Source: Opitutia bacterium
Lineage (GTDB): Bacteria > Verrucomicrobiota > Verrucomicrobiia > Opitutales > Opitutaceae
Direction of reading: 5' to 3'
Assembly (NCBI GenBank): GCA_016187945.1
Contig: JACPIT010000005.1
Span: 1 to 64,000 of the forward strand
Length of the DNA: 64,000 nucleotides
The notes below the pieces were generated by a model. That model had not been told where the DNA came from. It did no database searches and was given only the letters and a program-made list of their open reading frames with translations. Positions 37,104-45,728 of the stretch are shown here, in pieces. A program made the position numbers and the translations under genes. Positions within the stretch are counted from its first letter, which is position 1; each line of letters begins with the position of its first letter.

Positions 37104-37520
37104 TTACTTCACCGCGATCTTGCGCGGCTTCACGGCCTCGGCTTTCGGCAGCGAGACGCGGAGCACGCCGTCGTTCAGCTCGGCGCGGATTTGGTCCACG
37201 TCCACCGAGTTGTCGGGCTCGAGCGCGAGCGCGAAGGGCGCGTCGACCGACTCGCGGTAGAGTTGCGTCCAGGCCTCGGGCTTCGCCCAGGCGCGCCGAC
37301 CGCGAATGCTGAGGACGTTTTCCTCGACGGAAATCTCGAGGCCGTCCTTCGCGACACCGGGCAGGTGCACCGTGAGGCCCCAGGCTTCGTCGGTTTCCTT
37401 CAGTTCGTAGAGCGGCTTGATGGCGTAGTCCGAGTCGGCGGCGGCGCTGGTGCCGCTGTCGCTTTCGCGACGCGAGACGGCGCGCGAGAGGCGCGGAACG
37501 AGTTGGTTGAAGAGAGTCAT
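37104..37520 (-). CDS. Small heat-shock protein, Hsp20/alpha-crystallin family
   Basis: 138 residues. The start at 37520 is fixed by AGGAGGAT 7 bases upstream (37528-37535), one of the best ribosome sites in the window. Alpha-crystallin domain about 50-135: ELKETDEAWGLTVHLPGVAKDGLEISVEENVLSIRGRR ... LNDGVLRVSLPK. The C-terminus KPRKIAVK holds a variant of the I-x-I anchoring motif. Second gene of a two-gene operon; the products probably form mixed oligomers that hold unfolding proteins. Confidence 0.95.
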   Translation of the reverse strand: MTLFNQLVPRLSRAVSRRESDSGTSAAADSDYAIKPLYELKETDEAWGLTVHLPGVAKDGLEISVEENVLSIRGRRAWAKPEAWTQLYRESVDAPFALALEPDNSVDVDQIRAELNDGVLRVSLPKAEAVKPRKIAVK

Positions 37521-37548
37521 GGTAACAGATCCTCCTGAGTCGTGGTGG

Positions 37549-37980
37549 TTAGTTGACGTTGATGGCGATCTTGCGCGGCTTCGCCTGCTCCTTCTTCGGG
37601 AGCGTGACGGTGAGCACGCCATTCTCGAGGGCGGCGGCGACCTTGTCGGACTGCACGCCATCGGGCATCGAGATCGAGCGGCTGAAGCTGAGCGTCTGTT
37701 CGCCGTCCTTGCGGGTGGCGTTGATCGTCAGGTAGTCCTCGATCATCTCGACGGCGAGATCCTCGCGCTTTACGCCCGGGAGCTCAGCGCGGAGGTAGGT
37801 GTTGTTCTTGTCCTCGTAGAGATCGACAGGGAAGCGCGGCGTCGCCGGCGTGCCCGTGCCGGCCAGAGCGGTCGCGAAAAAACGATCGATTTCCGACTCC
37901 AAGCCGGTCCACGGGTTTTGAAAAGCGGACCCACGATAGAGGCCCGCGCGCGGATAGGTATAACGAACGATGCGATACAT
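37549..37980 (-). CDS. Small heat-shock protein, Hsp20/alpha-crystallin family
   Basis: 143 residues from the ATG at 37980, with AAGGAGAA 8 bases upstream (37989-37996). Alpha-crystallin domain about 47-138: VDLYEDKNNTYLRAELPGVKREDLAVEMIEDYLTINATRKD ... LENGVLTVTLPK, ending with PRKIAIN (I-x-I type tail). First gene of the operon, 28 bases before the second hsp20. Strong ribosome sites on both genes fit high stress-induced output. No CIRCE element or ROSE-type thermometer was recognised upstream. Confidence 0.95.
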   Translation of the reverse strand: MYRIVRYTYPRAGLYRGSAFQNPWTGLESEIDRFFATALAGTGTPATPRFPVDLYEDKNNTYLRAELPGVKREDLAVEMIEDYLTINATRKDGEQTLSFSRSISMPDGVQSDKVAAALENGVLTVTLPKKEQAKPRKIAINVN

Positions 37981-38275
37981 GGTGGTGGTTCTCCTTTTTT
38001 GAAAGTGTGCCAGCCCCCATGCACCCGACGTGCCGCCCAGCGCTTCGGTGCAAACCGCCGAAAAACCGCTACTTACTTTTCCCGGTGGAAAACCGGTGAG
38101 CAAATCTGTCCGGCAGTGAGACGACTCGCCTGGGAAACTTCGGCGCGACACCGTCTCGGCCTCGCCCGCGAACGACCGTCCCACGCTCAACCAGCACAGC
38201 GCGCCGCCAATGTGACATCGCGCGCATTTTCCCGTGGCCACGCCCGCGCCCGGTGCGCCAACCTACGCGCTCCCG

Positions 38276-39430
38276 ATGAGCTTCGACTTCGACACGCCGA
38301 TCGACCGCGCCCGCAGCGACAGCCAGAAATGGCAGAAATACGCCGGCAAGGACATCCTGCCGCTCTGGGTCGCCGACATGGATTTCGCCGCGCCGCCAGC
38401 GGTGCGCGAAGCGCTGCAGGCGCGCGTCGCGCACGGCGTGCTCGGCTACGCGAAGCCGATGCCGTCGCTCGCCGAGGCGACCGTCGCCTACTGCGCGCGC
38501 CGTTACGGCTGGCAAGTCGACCCGAGCTGGCTCGTCTGGCTGCCCGGCCTCGTCACGGGCCTCAACGTCGCGGCCCGCGCCCTCGGCGACGACGGCGACG
38601 AAATCCTCTGCGCCACGCCCGTCTACCCGCCGTTCATGAGTTCGCCCACGAACCAGCGCCGTCGCACCGTCGCGGTGCCGATGGCGAAGAACGGCGCGCG
38701 TTGGGAAATGGATTTTGCCGCCCTCGAACGCGCGATCACACCACGCAGCCGCGCCTTTTTCCTCTGCAGCCCGCACAACCCGGTCGGCCGCGCCTTCACG
38801 CGGGCCGAACTCACGCAGCTCGCCGACTTCTGCGTGCGCCACAACCTCGTGCTCGTCTCGGACGAGATCCACTGCGACCTGATCCTCGACGACGTCGCGC
38901 ACGTTCCGACCGCGACCCTCTCGCCCGAAATCGCCGCGTGCAGCATCACGCTGATGGCGCCGAGCAAAACCTACAACGTCCCCGGCCTCGGCACGTCGCT
39001 CGCCATCATCCCCGACGCAAAACTGCGCACGGCTTTCACGCGCGCCGCCGCCGGCATCGTGCCCGATGCGAACGTCCTCGGCCTCGTCGCGTGCGAGGCG
39101 GCCTTCCGTCACGGCGAACCCTGGCGCCAGGCGCTCCTCGCCTATTTGCGCGGCAACCGCGACCTCATCGAGCAGACCGTCGCCAGCGACCGGTTGCCCG
39201 GCGTGACGATGACGCACGTCGAGGCCACCTACCTCGCCTGGCTCGACATCTCGGCGCTGAAGCTGCCGCACGCGCACGCCTACTTCGAGCAACACGGCCT
39301 CGGCTTCTCCGACGGCGCTCCCTTCGGCGCCGCGCCGGACACGCACGTCCGCCTCAATTTCGGCTGCACCCGCGCCACGCTCCAAGAAGCCCTCGCCCGC
39401 CTCCGCCGCGCCCTCAGCGCCGCGCGCTGA
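38276..39430 (+). CDS. patB: PatB/MalY-type aminotransferase-fold C-S lyase (cystathionine beta-lyase)
   Basis: 384 residues from the ATG at 38276 (a GTG 42 bases upstream is possible). Fold type I PLP enzyme: LPLWVADMDFAAPP, the substrate segment CSPHNPVGRAFT, LVSDEIHCDL (Asp that pairs with the pyridine N) and the Schiff-base lysine in LMAPSKTYNVPGL (about 230); the C-terminal HVRLNFGCTR holds the carboxylate-binding Arg. MalY/PatB members cleave cystathionine or cysteine conjugates to a thiol, pyruvate and ammonia. This adds to the thiol theme of the window. The HTH cassette begins 97 bases downstream. Confidence 0.92.
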   Translation: MSFDFDTPIDRARSDSQKWQKYAGKDILPLWVADMDFAAPPAVREALQARVAHGVLGYAKPMPSLAEATVAYCARRYGWQVDPSWLVWLPGLVTGLNVAARALGDDGDEILCATPVYPPFMSSPTNQRRRTVAVPMAKNGARWEMDFAALERAITPRSRAFFLCSPHNPVGRAFTRAELTQLADFCVRHNLVLVSDEIHCDLILDDVAHVPTATLSPEIAACSITLMAPSKTYNVPGLGTSLAIIPDAKLRTAFTRAAAGIVPDANVLGLVACEAAFRHGEPWRQALLAYLRGNRDLIEQTVASDRLPGVTMTHVEATYLAWLDISALKLPHAHAYFEQHGLGFSDGAPFGAAPDTHVRLNFGCTRATLQEALARLRRALSAAR

Positions 39431-39527
39431 ACGGTCCCGCCCCATTCGCGCCGCGCGATGCCGATCGCCCCGCCCACGGCAACGCGTCGTTAGCCACTTC
39501 GTGCACTGCACCCGCCGCGCGTGCCAC

Positions 39528-39548
39528 TTGTAACCTATTAGGTTACAA
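39528..39548. repeat. Palindrome P1 of the HTH cassette (21 bp, central T)
   Basis: Perfect 10-bp arms TTGTAACCTA / TAGGTTACAA around one base (T). A wider inverted pair GTGCCACT (39521-39528) and AGTGGCAC (39564-39571) surrounds it. Confidence 0.95.
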
Positions 39549-39581
39549 AGCCGATGAGCTTCAGAGTGGCACACAGGACAG

Positions 39582-39602
39582 TTGTAACCTAATAGGTTAC
39601 AA
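39582..39602. repeat. Palindrome P2 of the HTH cassette (21 bp, central A)
   Basis: Same arms as P1 with central A. It ends one base before the ATG of the HTH gene; its AGG (AGGTTACAACATG) is the only possible ribosome site, so a bound protein would block translation start or promoter. Confidence 0.95.
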
Positions 39603-39603
39603 C

Positions 39604-39960
39604 ATGGACTACGTGCATCCTCGTTTAGCAACTTGGTTGGCGATCGGTTCGGAGCTTTTCGCCGCCGGGGAACAGATGGTCGACATGGCTCGTCAGAAGA
39701 TGCGGGCGAAACGCTGGGCCTCTTACTCCACGGTTCGCCCCGGTGTCGGCACGCCGCTGTGGAACGTGCTCGTCCGGGAACTGCGAACCGAGCTGGCCAC
39801 ACACGGCGCCAAGACGCGGCTCGCACGCTACCTCGGCGTTTCGCGGCAACGTTTGCAGGATTTTCTCGTCGGGACGAATCGTATGCCCGACGCGGAACTC
39901 ACGCTGCGCATGCTCCACTGGCTGGCGGAGAAGCGAGCTGGTCGCGATCTGTCGTTGTAA
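39604..39960 (+). CDS. Helix-turn-helix DNA-binding protein of a palindrome-framed one-gene cassette
   Basis: 118 residues. The N-terminal half (about 1-55, MDYVHPRLATWLAIGSELF...) is helical and of no known family. The C-terminal half (about 56-115) contains a Cro/CI-like helix-turn-helix, AKTRLARYLGVSRQRLQDFLVG, followed by NRMPDAELTLRMLHWLAEK, as in XRE regulators. The ATG starts one base after palindrome P2, and the TAA stop lies inside palindrome P3, so the gene is exactly framed by the repeats. The first 60 bases are about 50% G+C with TTA and TTG codons, unlike neighbours, which suggests transfer. Probable role: binds the palindromes and represses itself, or serves as the mobility protein of the cassette. 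Confidence 0.8.
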   Translation: MDYVHPRLATWLAIGSELFAAGEQMVDMARQKMRAKRWASYSTVRPGVGTPLWNVLVRELRTELATHGAKTRLARYLGVSRQRLQDFLVGTNRMPDAELTLRMLHWLAEKRAGRDLSL

Positions 39961-39975
39961 CCTATTAGGTTACAA
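39955..39975. repeat. Palindrome P3 of the HTH cassette (21 bp, central T)
   Basis: Identical to P1. The stop codon TAA of the HTH gene is formed by its left arm (TTGTAACC). Confidence 0.95.
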
Positions 39976-40009
39976 ATCGAGGATGACGTAGAGTGAACGC
40001 TTCGGTGCA

Positions 40010-40030
40010 TTGTAACCTAATAGGTTACAA
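40010..40030. repeat. Palindrome P4 of the HTH cassette (21 bp, central A)
   Basis: Identical to P2. The P3-P4 centre distance is 55 bp, P1-P2 is 54 bp, and both spacers contain GATGA followed by AGAGTG. Confidence 0.95.
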
Positions 40031-40132
40031 ATGGGCTGGCTCGCTTCGCGCGGTGGCTCCCGGCGGGATCGCCGGCGGGGACAGGGAGAGATTCTGATTT
40101 GCGCTCGGACGTGAGCAGCTAACCATCCCGGC

Positions 40133-41245
40133 GTGCGCATTGGGCCGTATGAGTTTTCGTCGAATCTGTGTCTCTCGCCGCTGGCGGGTTACACGAATTT
40201 GCCGTTTCGGCTCGTGGTGCGCGAGGTGGGCGGGCTCGACTGGGTCACGACCGACCTGATCAACGCGCGCTCGCTGCTCGAGCGAAACCACAAGGCCCTC
40301 CAGCTCGCGCAGACGGCGCCGGCGGAGAAATTGCTCTCGGTCCAGCTCTTCGGCTCAGTGCCGGAGGAGATGCGCGACGCGGCGGCGCTGGTCGAGTCGA
40401 TGGGCATCGCGGCCGTCGACATCAACATGGGCTGCCCGGTCAAGAAGGTCGTCGGTGTGGGCGGCGGTTCGGCGATGATGACCGAGCTGAAAAAAACCCA
40501 GGCGCTCGTGCGCGGCATGATCGAGGCGGTGAAGATTCCCATCACCGCCAAGATGCGCCTCGGCTGGGACGCGGACAACCTGACCGCGCCCGACCTCGCG
40601 CGCGCGCTCGAGGACGTGGGCGTGGCCGCGATCTTCGTGCACGGCCGCACGCGCGCGCAGGGTTTTGCCGGAACCGTGAATCTCGCGGGCATCCGCAGCG
40701 TCGTGCAGGCGGTGAAAACCATTCCGGTCATCGGCAACGGCGACGTCACCACGCCCGACGCGGCGAAGAAGATGTTCGACGAAACGGGCTGCGCCGGCGT
40801 GAGCATCGGGCGCGGCGCGTTCTACAATCCTTGGATTTTCCGCCACACGCTCGAGTTCATGCGCACGAGCGTGCTGCCGGCGGAGGCGAGTTACGCGGAG
40901 CGCGTGCACGTGATGCGGCGGCACCTCGATCTCGCGTGCGAGGTGTTCGGCGAGGAACTCGGCTGCCGGCTCTTCCGCAAGCCGGCGGCGTGGTATGCGA
41001 AGCGGTTGGGCCCGGCGAAGGAGTTCAAGAAGGCCGTGGTCGGTCTGCGGACGCGCGCGGAGTTCGACGAGATTCTCGCGCGCTACGAAAAGTGGCGCGC
41101 GCAGTTCTGCGACGAGCGCGGCGAACTGCTGCCGCGGTTCCAGCCGGGCGCGATGGTAGCGTCGTTCATGCGCGACGACGACGATCCCGCGGTCACGCAA
41201 CGCGAGTCGATTCCCGTCCCGAAGGGACCGGTCGACGTCTGGTGA
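40133..41245 (+). CDS. tRNA-dihydrouridine synthase (DusB-like)
   Basis: 370 residues from a GTG at 40133. FMN TIM barrel: LSPLAGYTNLPFRLVVREVGG, the catalytic cysteine in DINMGCPVKKVV (about residue 102), FVHGRTR, GNGDV and SIGRGAFYNPWIF at the phosphate site. A C-terminal helical tRNA-binding part follows (about 245-340). It reduces uridine to dihydrouridine in the tRNA D-loop using NADPH. The C-terminal 35 residues go beyond the usual DusB length (about 320-330). Confidence 0.93.
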   Translation: MRIGPYEFSSNLCLSPLAGYTNLPFRLVVREVGGLDWVTTDLINARSLLERNHKALQLAQTAPAEKLLSVQLFGSVPEEMRDAAALVESMGIAAVDINMGCPVKKVVGVGGGSAMMTELKKTQALVRGMIEAVKIPITAKMRLGWDADNLTAPDLARALEDVGVAAIFVHGRTRAQGFAGTVNLAGIRSVVQAVKTIPVIGNGDVTTPDAAKKMFDETGCAGVSIGRGAFYNPWIFRHTLEFMRTSVLPAEASYAERVHVMRRHLDLACEVFGEELGCRLFRKPAAWYAKRLGPAKEFKKAVVGLRTRAEFDEILARYEKWRAQFCDERGELLPRFQPGAMVASFMRDDDDPAVTQRESIPVPKGPVDVW

Positions 41246-41426
41246 GCGGGCGCCGGGGCTTTTCGTTTTTTCGGCAACTGTTGCGACGGTCGGTGACTGC
41301 CGACGGGACACGAAAGTCGCTGGCCGGCGTCATCGACCGCTGCTACAGGAACTGCGCCGCAAACCGCCGCGGCGATGCGGGCTCGCCACGCGCGCGCTCG
41401 CCTCGCAACCTCCGCGTCGTTCACGC

Positions 41427-42101
41427 ATGTTCAATTTCGTCCATCTCTGGGGCATCTTCCTCGGCACCGTGGTCGGCTTGCTGCCGCTGATCAATCCGCT
41501 GGCGGCGGCACCGACGTTCCTCGCGATCACGGAGGGCGACACGGAGGCGCGCCGCCGCGAGCAGGCGCTGAAGGGCTGCCTCTACATGGTGGGCATCCTC
41601 GTGAGCTTCCTCGTCGGCGGCACGTTCATCATGAATTTTTTCGGCATCTCGATTCCCGGCCTGCGCATCGCGGGCGGGATCATGCTGACCGGCATCGGCA
41701 TGAACATGCTCGCGACGCACCGCGCCTCCGATGACGAAAAAGAGGAGCGCGAGGCGGCGCGGCGGAAGGTCGACGTGTCCTTCTCCCCGCTCGCGATGCC
41801 GATGCTCAGCGGCCCCGGCTCCATCGCGGTCACACTCGGGTTCACGTCGCTGGCGACGAGCCCAGTCGACTACGTGGCGATCATCGCGGGCATTCTCGTG
41901 GTGGCGTTCATCACGTGGGTGACGCTGAGGCTCTCGGGCACGATCGTGACGTTCATCGGCGTCGTCGGCGTGAACGCGATGACGAAGATCATGGGTTTTC
42001 TGATCATGTGCATCGGCGTGCAGTTCGTCGTGAACGGCATCCTCGGCATTGCCACCGATCCGGAAGTGTTGCGCGGGATCAAGGCTACGTTGGCGCATTG
42101 A
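41427..42101 (+). CDS. marC: MarC-family integral membrane protein
   Basis: 224 residues with six helices, the family's usual size. Motifs: LLPLINPLAAAPTFLAIT, LRIAGGIMLTGIGMNML and the central SPLAMPMLSGPGSIAVTLGF. Family function is not settled (older claims of antibiotic resistance were withdrawn); it has been proposed as a transporter. The gap before it (41246-41426) contains a decayed family 3 repeat. Confidence 0.93.
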   Translation: MFNFVHLWGIFLGTVVGLLPLINPLAAAPTFLAITEGDTEARRREQALKGCLYMVGILVSFLVGGTFIMNFFGISIPGLRIAGGIMLTGIGMNMLATHRASDDEKEEREAARRKVDVSFSPLAMPMLSGPGSIAVTLGFTSLATSPVDYVAIIAGILVVAFITWVTLRLSGTIVTFIGVVGVNAMTKIMGFLIMCIGVQFVVNGILGIATDPEVLRGIKATLAH

Positions 42102-42127
42102 GCGAGGCGGGCGCGCGCGGTTGAAGT

Positions 42128-42194
42128 GGTAGGGCGAGTCGTCCCCGACGAGCCGTGCTTGTTGCGCGCGGCGGGCGACGGCTCTCGCCCTACC
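42128..42194. repeat. Family 2 GTAG-headed palindromic repeat
   Basis: GGTAGGGCGAGTCGTCCCC ... GACGGCTCTCGCCCTACC between convergent marC and a TonB receptor. The AT-cored palindrome follows at 42256-42282. Confidence 0.85.
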
Positions 42195-42255
42195 TTACCT
42201 GTGCGCGTGCGGCGGCTGTGACCGACCCGGAAGTGGGGCGAGGTAGCGTGAACGG

Positions 42256-42282
42256 AGAGCGGCGATATTATATCGCCGTTCC
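42256..42282. repeat. Short AT-cored palindrome GGCGATATTATATCGCC
   Basis: Same unit as at 21033-21059, including the trailing GTTCC. Confidence 0.75.
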
Positions 42283-42389
42283 ACCGGGCGCGCGTTGCAA
42301 CTGGGGACAGAAAGGCCGGGGCGCGCGGCCTCGGCCTTGGTGACAAATGCAGGCGGGACGCCCGCGCTGCGGCGGCGAGCGCCGCCGCG

Positions 42390-45170
42390 TCAGAACTCGC
42401 GGTTCAGGCGGACATACCAGAAGGCCGGCTCGGCGGTGTTGATCGCCGGGTTGTAGCCGAACTGGCTCGAGAGGTAGCGCGGCGGATCGGTGTCGAAGAC
42501 GTTGCGCACGCCGACGGTGACCTTCGTGCGCCACGGCGTCATGTAGCTCACCTGGGGATTGATGCGCCATTGCTCCTTCGTGTCGGGCTCGGTGTCGGGA
42601 CCGGTGAGGAGCTGCGCCGGATAACTGCCGATGTAGTTCACGAACACCGACGCGGCCCAATCGCCCTTCGTCCACGCGAGCGTCGCGCTGCCGCGCCAGA
42701 GCGGAACCGAATCGGTGCCGTCGATGTCGATCGTCGAGGTGGCGCCGAGCGACGAGATGGTTTCGCGCTCGAAGTTGCCGACGTAAGTGGCCGTCAGGCC
42801 GGCGCGGAAATTGCCCCAGCCTTGCACGTTGCGGCTGTAGTTCACGCCGAAGTCCCAGCCTTCGTTGATGATCTTGTTGGCGTTGAACCAATCGGTCGCG
42901 ACGTAGTCGATGATGCCGACCGTGTAACCGGCGGCGGCTTCGGCGGGCGTGAGGGCTTTGCGGACGACGCGGCCGGCGGGGAGCACGAGTTCGTTGGCGA
43001 GCGTGAACGCGGCGGAGTCGCGCGTGATCAGGTTGGTCTGATCGAATTTGAAATAGCCGACGTCGAACGAGAGACCCTTGAGCGGGCCGCGCGGGACTTC
43101 GATCACGACGCCGAAGTAGGTGGTCTGCGTCTCCTCGGGTTGGAGGTCGGGGTTGCCGCGGCCGACGGTCTTGAGCTGGCCGGACGGCTGGTCGGGGCGG
43201 CGCGGGTCGAAGAGCTGGTTGCCGGTGAACGACACGCTGCCGGTCTGGTAGAGGAACGCGAGGTCGGGCGCCTTGAACGACTCGGAGAACGAGCCGCGCA
43301 GCATCAGCCATTTCGTCGGGCGCCAGCCGAGGGCGATCTTCGGCTTCGTGGTCTTGCCGAAGTCGGAGTAGTCTTCCCAGCGGCCGGCGAGTTGGAGTTC
43401 GATTTGTTTCGAGACGGGAATTTTCAACTCGGCGTAGGCGGACGTGACCTGGCGTTTGCCGCCGTAGCCGAAGCCTTCGGAACCGCCGACGATGTTGCCG
43501 GTTTCGTTCTCGAGCGTGCGCACGTCGCTGAGGGTTTCCGAGCGATACTCGACGCCGAACGCGGCGCCGACCGGGCCGGCGGGGAGATTGGCAATCGTGC
43601 CGCTGACGGAGGCGTCGTAGAGGCCGGCGGTGAACTTGGTCTTCGTCGGATTCGTGCCCGAGTAGTAGTCGGTCACGCGCGGGTCTTCGGGGCCGAAGGG
43701 ATTCGCGTAGAGCACCTGGCCGCCGATGTTGAGGCCCATGAGCGCTTCCTGCACGCGGCTGTCGAACGCGGTGCCGGGCGAGGAATTGTCGAACGAGCCC
43801 TGCGCAAACATGTAGGCGGCTTCCCAGCTCCAGTCGTTCGGCAGTTCGCCGCCGAGGCCGAAGAGATAGCGTGGATAATCCGAGGTTGTGTCGACGACGC
43901 GCGGGCCGGCGTTCACGAGGCGGAACGTGCTCAGCTCGATCGCCTGGCCGGCGGCGCCGAAGTAGCGCGTGCCATAGGGATTGTAGGGATTCGCGGCGGG
44001 CACGAGCAGGCGGTTGTTGGTGCCGGCGCCCTTGTCGGTCGTGGTGAACGGCGCGGGTGCGGAGAGGTTGATCGTCTCGATGCGTTTGAAAAACAGATCG
44101 GCGAAACCGTAGATCTGCGGCGTGAACTGGTGCTTCACGTAGACGCCGAGGCCGCGCGTGGTGTTTTCCGGCAGCAGCGTCGAGTCTTGCTGGAAGTTGT
44201 AGAGACCGGCGCCGGTCGCCCGCGACGTCGCGACGGCGTTGGCGACGAGCGGATCGGTCGTGGGGCTCAGGAACGTGCGGACCGTCGCCGTGCCCGGGAT
44301 GAAGAAGCGCGCCGGGAAACTGCTCGAGCTGCGCAGGTCGACGCCGATGACGAGGTCGCCGCTGGCGTCGGTCTCGATCTGGCCGGTCGCGCTTTTGTTG
44401 TAGCGCAGGTCGGCATTGTTCGAGAACGCGAGATCGCGGTTCATGAGCATGTTTCGGTGCGAGTAGTCGGCGGTCATCACGATGCTCGTCTTCTCGGTGC
44501 TCGCGCCGGCGATGACGAAGCCGGTGACCTCCTGCGTGTCGGTGCCGAACGTGTTGCCGAACGAAACGTCCATGCCGACGCCGGTGTAGGAGCGCTTGAG
44601 CACGATGTTGAGCACGCCGGCGACGGCATCGGAGCCGTAGATGGCGGACGCGCCATCCTTGAGGATTTCGATGCTCTCGATCGCCGCGGTCGGAATCTGG
44701 CGCAGGTCGATGACGGACTGGAAGCCGTTGAACGCGCCCGCGCCCGACGGCACGGCGCGCCGGCCGTTGATGAGCACGAGGGTGTTGTTGTTGCCGAGAC
44801 CGCGGAAATTCACGGTCGACGAGCCGGAGGCGAAGCCGGTGCCGGAGCCTTCGGGCGAGATCGTGCCCGCGGTGTTGAACGGCATGGCCCGGATCGCGTC
44901 CTCGACGTTCGAGAAGCCGCTCGATTGCAGGTCGGCCTGCGTAATGCGAACGACGGGGCTGGGCGTCTCGGCGTCGACGCGTTTGATGCGCGAGCCGACG
45001 ACGGAGAACGCGTCCATCTTCACGGTGCTGTCGCCGGATTTTTCCTGGTTCGAGTTGGAGGCGCCGCCGGTTTGCGCGAGGAGCAGCGCGGGGGCGGCGA
45101 GCAATGCGACGGCGCTGCACCAAAGGCGCGAGCGAGCCGCATGCGAGGGGCATGTGGTGTGGTTGATCAT
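42390..45170 (-). CDS. TonB-dependent receptor
   Basis: 926 residues from the ATG at 45170 that precedes the signal peptide (about 1-33, SAVALLAAPALLLAQ). No STN domain. Plug about 60-180 (MDAFSVVGSRIKRVDAETPSPVVRIT, VLINGRRAVPSG, LKDGASAIYGSDAVAGVLN), then beta-barrel ending in RLNREF with terminal Phe. It belongs to the large oligosaccharide/peptide-type receptors common in verrucomicrobia; ligand unknown. It is the last gene after another receptor and a LytS/LytR pair on the same strand. Confidence 0.95.
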   Translation of the reverse strand: MINHTTCPSHAARSRLWCSAVALLAAPALLLAQTGGASNSNQEKSGDSTVKMDAFSVVGSRIKRVDAETPSPVVRITQADLQSSGFSNVEDAIRAMPFNTAGTISPEGSGTGFASGSSTVNFRGLGNNNTLVLINGRRAVPSGAGAFNGFQSVIDLRQIPTAAIESIEILKDGASAIYGSDAVAGVLNIVLKRSYTGVGMDVSFGNTFGTDTQEVTGFVIAGASTEKTSIVMTADYSHRNMLMNRDLAFSNNADLRYNKSATGQIETDASGDLVIGVDLRSSSSFPARFFIPGTATVRTFLSPTTDPLVANAVATSRATGAGLYNFQQDSTLLPENTTRGLGVYVKHQFTPQIYGFADLFFKRIETINLSAPAPFTTTDKGAGTNNRLLVPAANPYNPYGTRYFGAAGQAIELSTFRLVNAGPRVVDTTSDYPRYLFGLGGELPNDWSWEAAYMFAQGSFDNSSPGTAFDSRVQEALMGLNIGGQVLYANPFGPEDPRVTDYYSGTNPTKTKFTAGLYDASVSGTIANLPAGPVGAAFGVEYRSETLSDVRTLENETGNIVGGSEGFGYGGKRQVTSAYAELKIPVSKQIELQLAGRWEDYSDFGKTTKPKIALGWRPTKWLMLRGSFSESFKAPDLAFLYQTGSVSFTGNQLFDPRRPDQPSGQLKTVGRGNPDLQPEETQTTYFGVVIEVPRGPLKGLSFDVGYFKFDQTNLITRDSAAFTLANELVLPAGRVVRKALTPAEAAAGYTVGIIDYVATDWFNANKIINEGWDFGVNYSRNVQGWGNFRAGLTATYVGNFERETISSLGATSTIDIDGTDSVPLWRGSATLAWTKGDWAASVFVNYIGSYPAQLLTGPDTEPDTKEQWRINPQVSYMTPWRTKVTVGVRNVFDTDPPRYLSSQFGYNPAINTAEPAFWYVRLNREF

Positions 45171-45377
45171 GATCGATCGTGGTTGCTGTGGTGTGCGGCG
45201 CCCGGCGGAACCCGCCGGCGCGTCGAAGTGCGGCGAGCACGTCATAATTCCCCGGAGCGGCAACGGACCCGCGACGTGCGTCTAGGGCGGTGCGCCGTTC
45301 GACAAGTCGCGCGCGGCGCGCGGCAGGTCGCGGGCGGGGCGGCGAATCGCGCGGGCGGGTGGCCGTCGGCGTCCGGG

Positions 45378-45439
45378 GTAGCGCGGTGCTTTAGCCCGCG
45401 CGGGAGAATTTTTAGGCGCGGGCTGAAGCACCGCGCTAC
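45378..45439. repeat. Family 7 GTAG-headed palindromic repeat
   Basis: GTAGCGCGGTGCTTTAGCC ... GGCTGAAGCACCGCGCTAC. Second copy at 51264-51323. In both places it sits about 25-30 bp left of a family 1 repeat. Confidence 0.85.
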
Positions 45440-45468
45440 TCCAAACCGTCGCTCGCGTGAGCGGTAAT

Positions 45469-45544
45469 TGTAGGAGCGGCTTTATGCCGCGATTCGCTCG
45501 AAGCGCATGCCGCGCTCGTATCGCGGCGTAAAGCCGCTCCTACA
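45469..45544. repeat. Family 1 GTAG-headed palindromic repeat (complete)
   Basis: Full arms TGTAGGAGCGGCTTTATGCC / GGCGTAAAGCCGCTCCTACA. The remaining part of the 558-base gap 45171-45728 holds diverged repeat pieces (GTAGCGCAGGCTTTCAGCCTG near 45627; GGACTCGCCGCCTTACC at its end) and no gene. Confidence 0.9.
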
Positions 45545-45728
45545 CTGCTGGCGCACGCCAGGCGTGTGCGGCTCGATTTTCGGGCGCGAAAAAAAGCGGC
45601 CGGGATTTCCGGCCGCCTTGGGCGTGAGTAGCGCAGGCTTTCAGCCTGGATTCGTTGCGCGCGAGCGGGGGCAGGCGGGCCGCCTGCGCCACGCGGATTC
45701 GGCGGCGAAGGGACTCGCCGCCTTACCG

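Noticed and set aside
37998-38030. Sigma-32-like promoter (TTTGAAAG ... CCCCCAT) beside the hsp20 genes
   Set aside because: It points away from the hsp20 genes, the spacer is short, and use of such a sigma factor in this group is unproven.
39528-40030. Four evenly placed identical repeats read as a CRISPR remnant
   Set aside because: Repeats are perfect palindromes, spacing is 54, 373 and 55 bp, the middle interval codes a protein, and no cas genes are near.
39528-40030. Integron gene cassette with attC sites
   Set aside because: The palindrome does not contain the GTTRRRY / RYYYAAC core sites, both ends carry the same module, and no integrase is seen.
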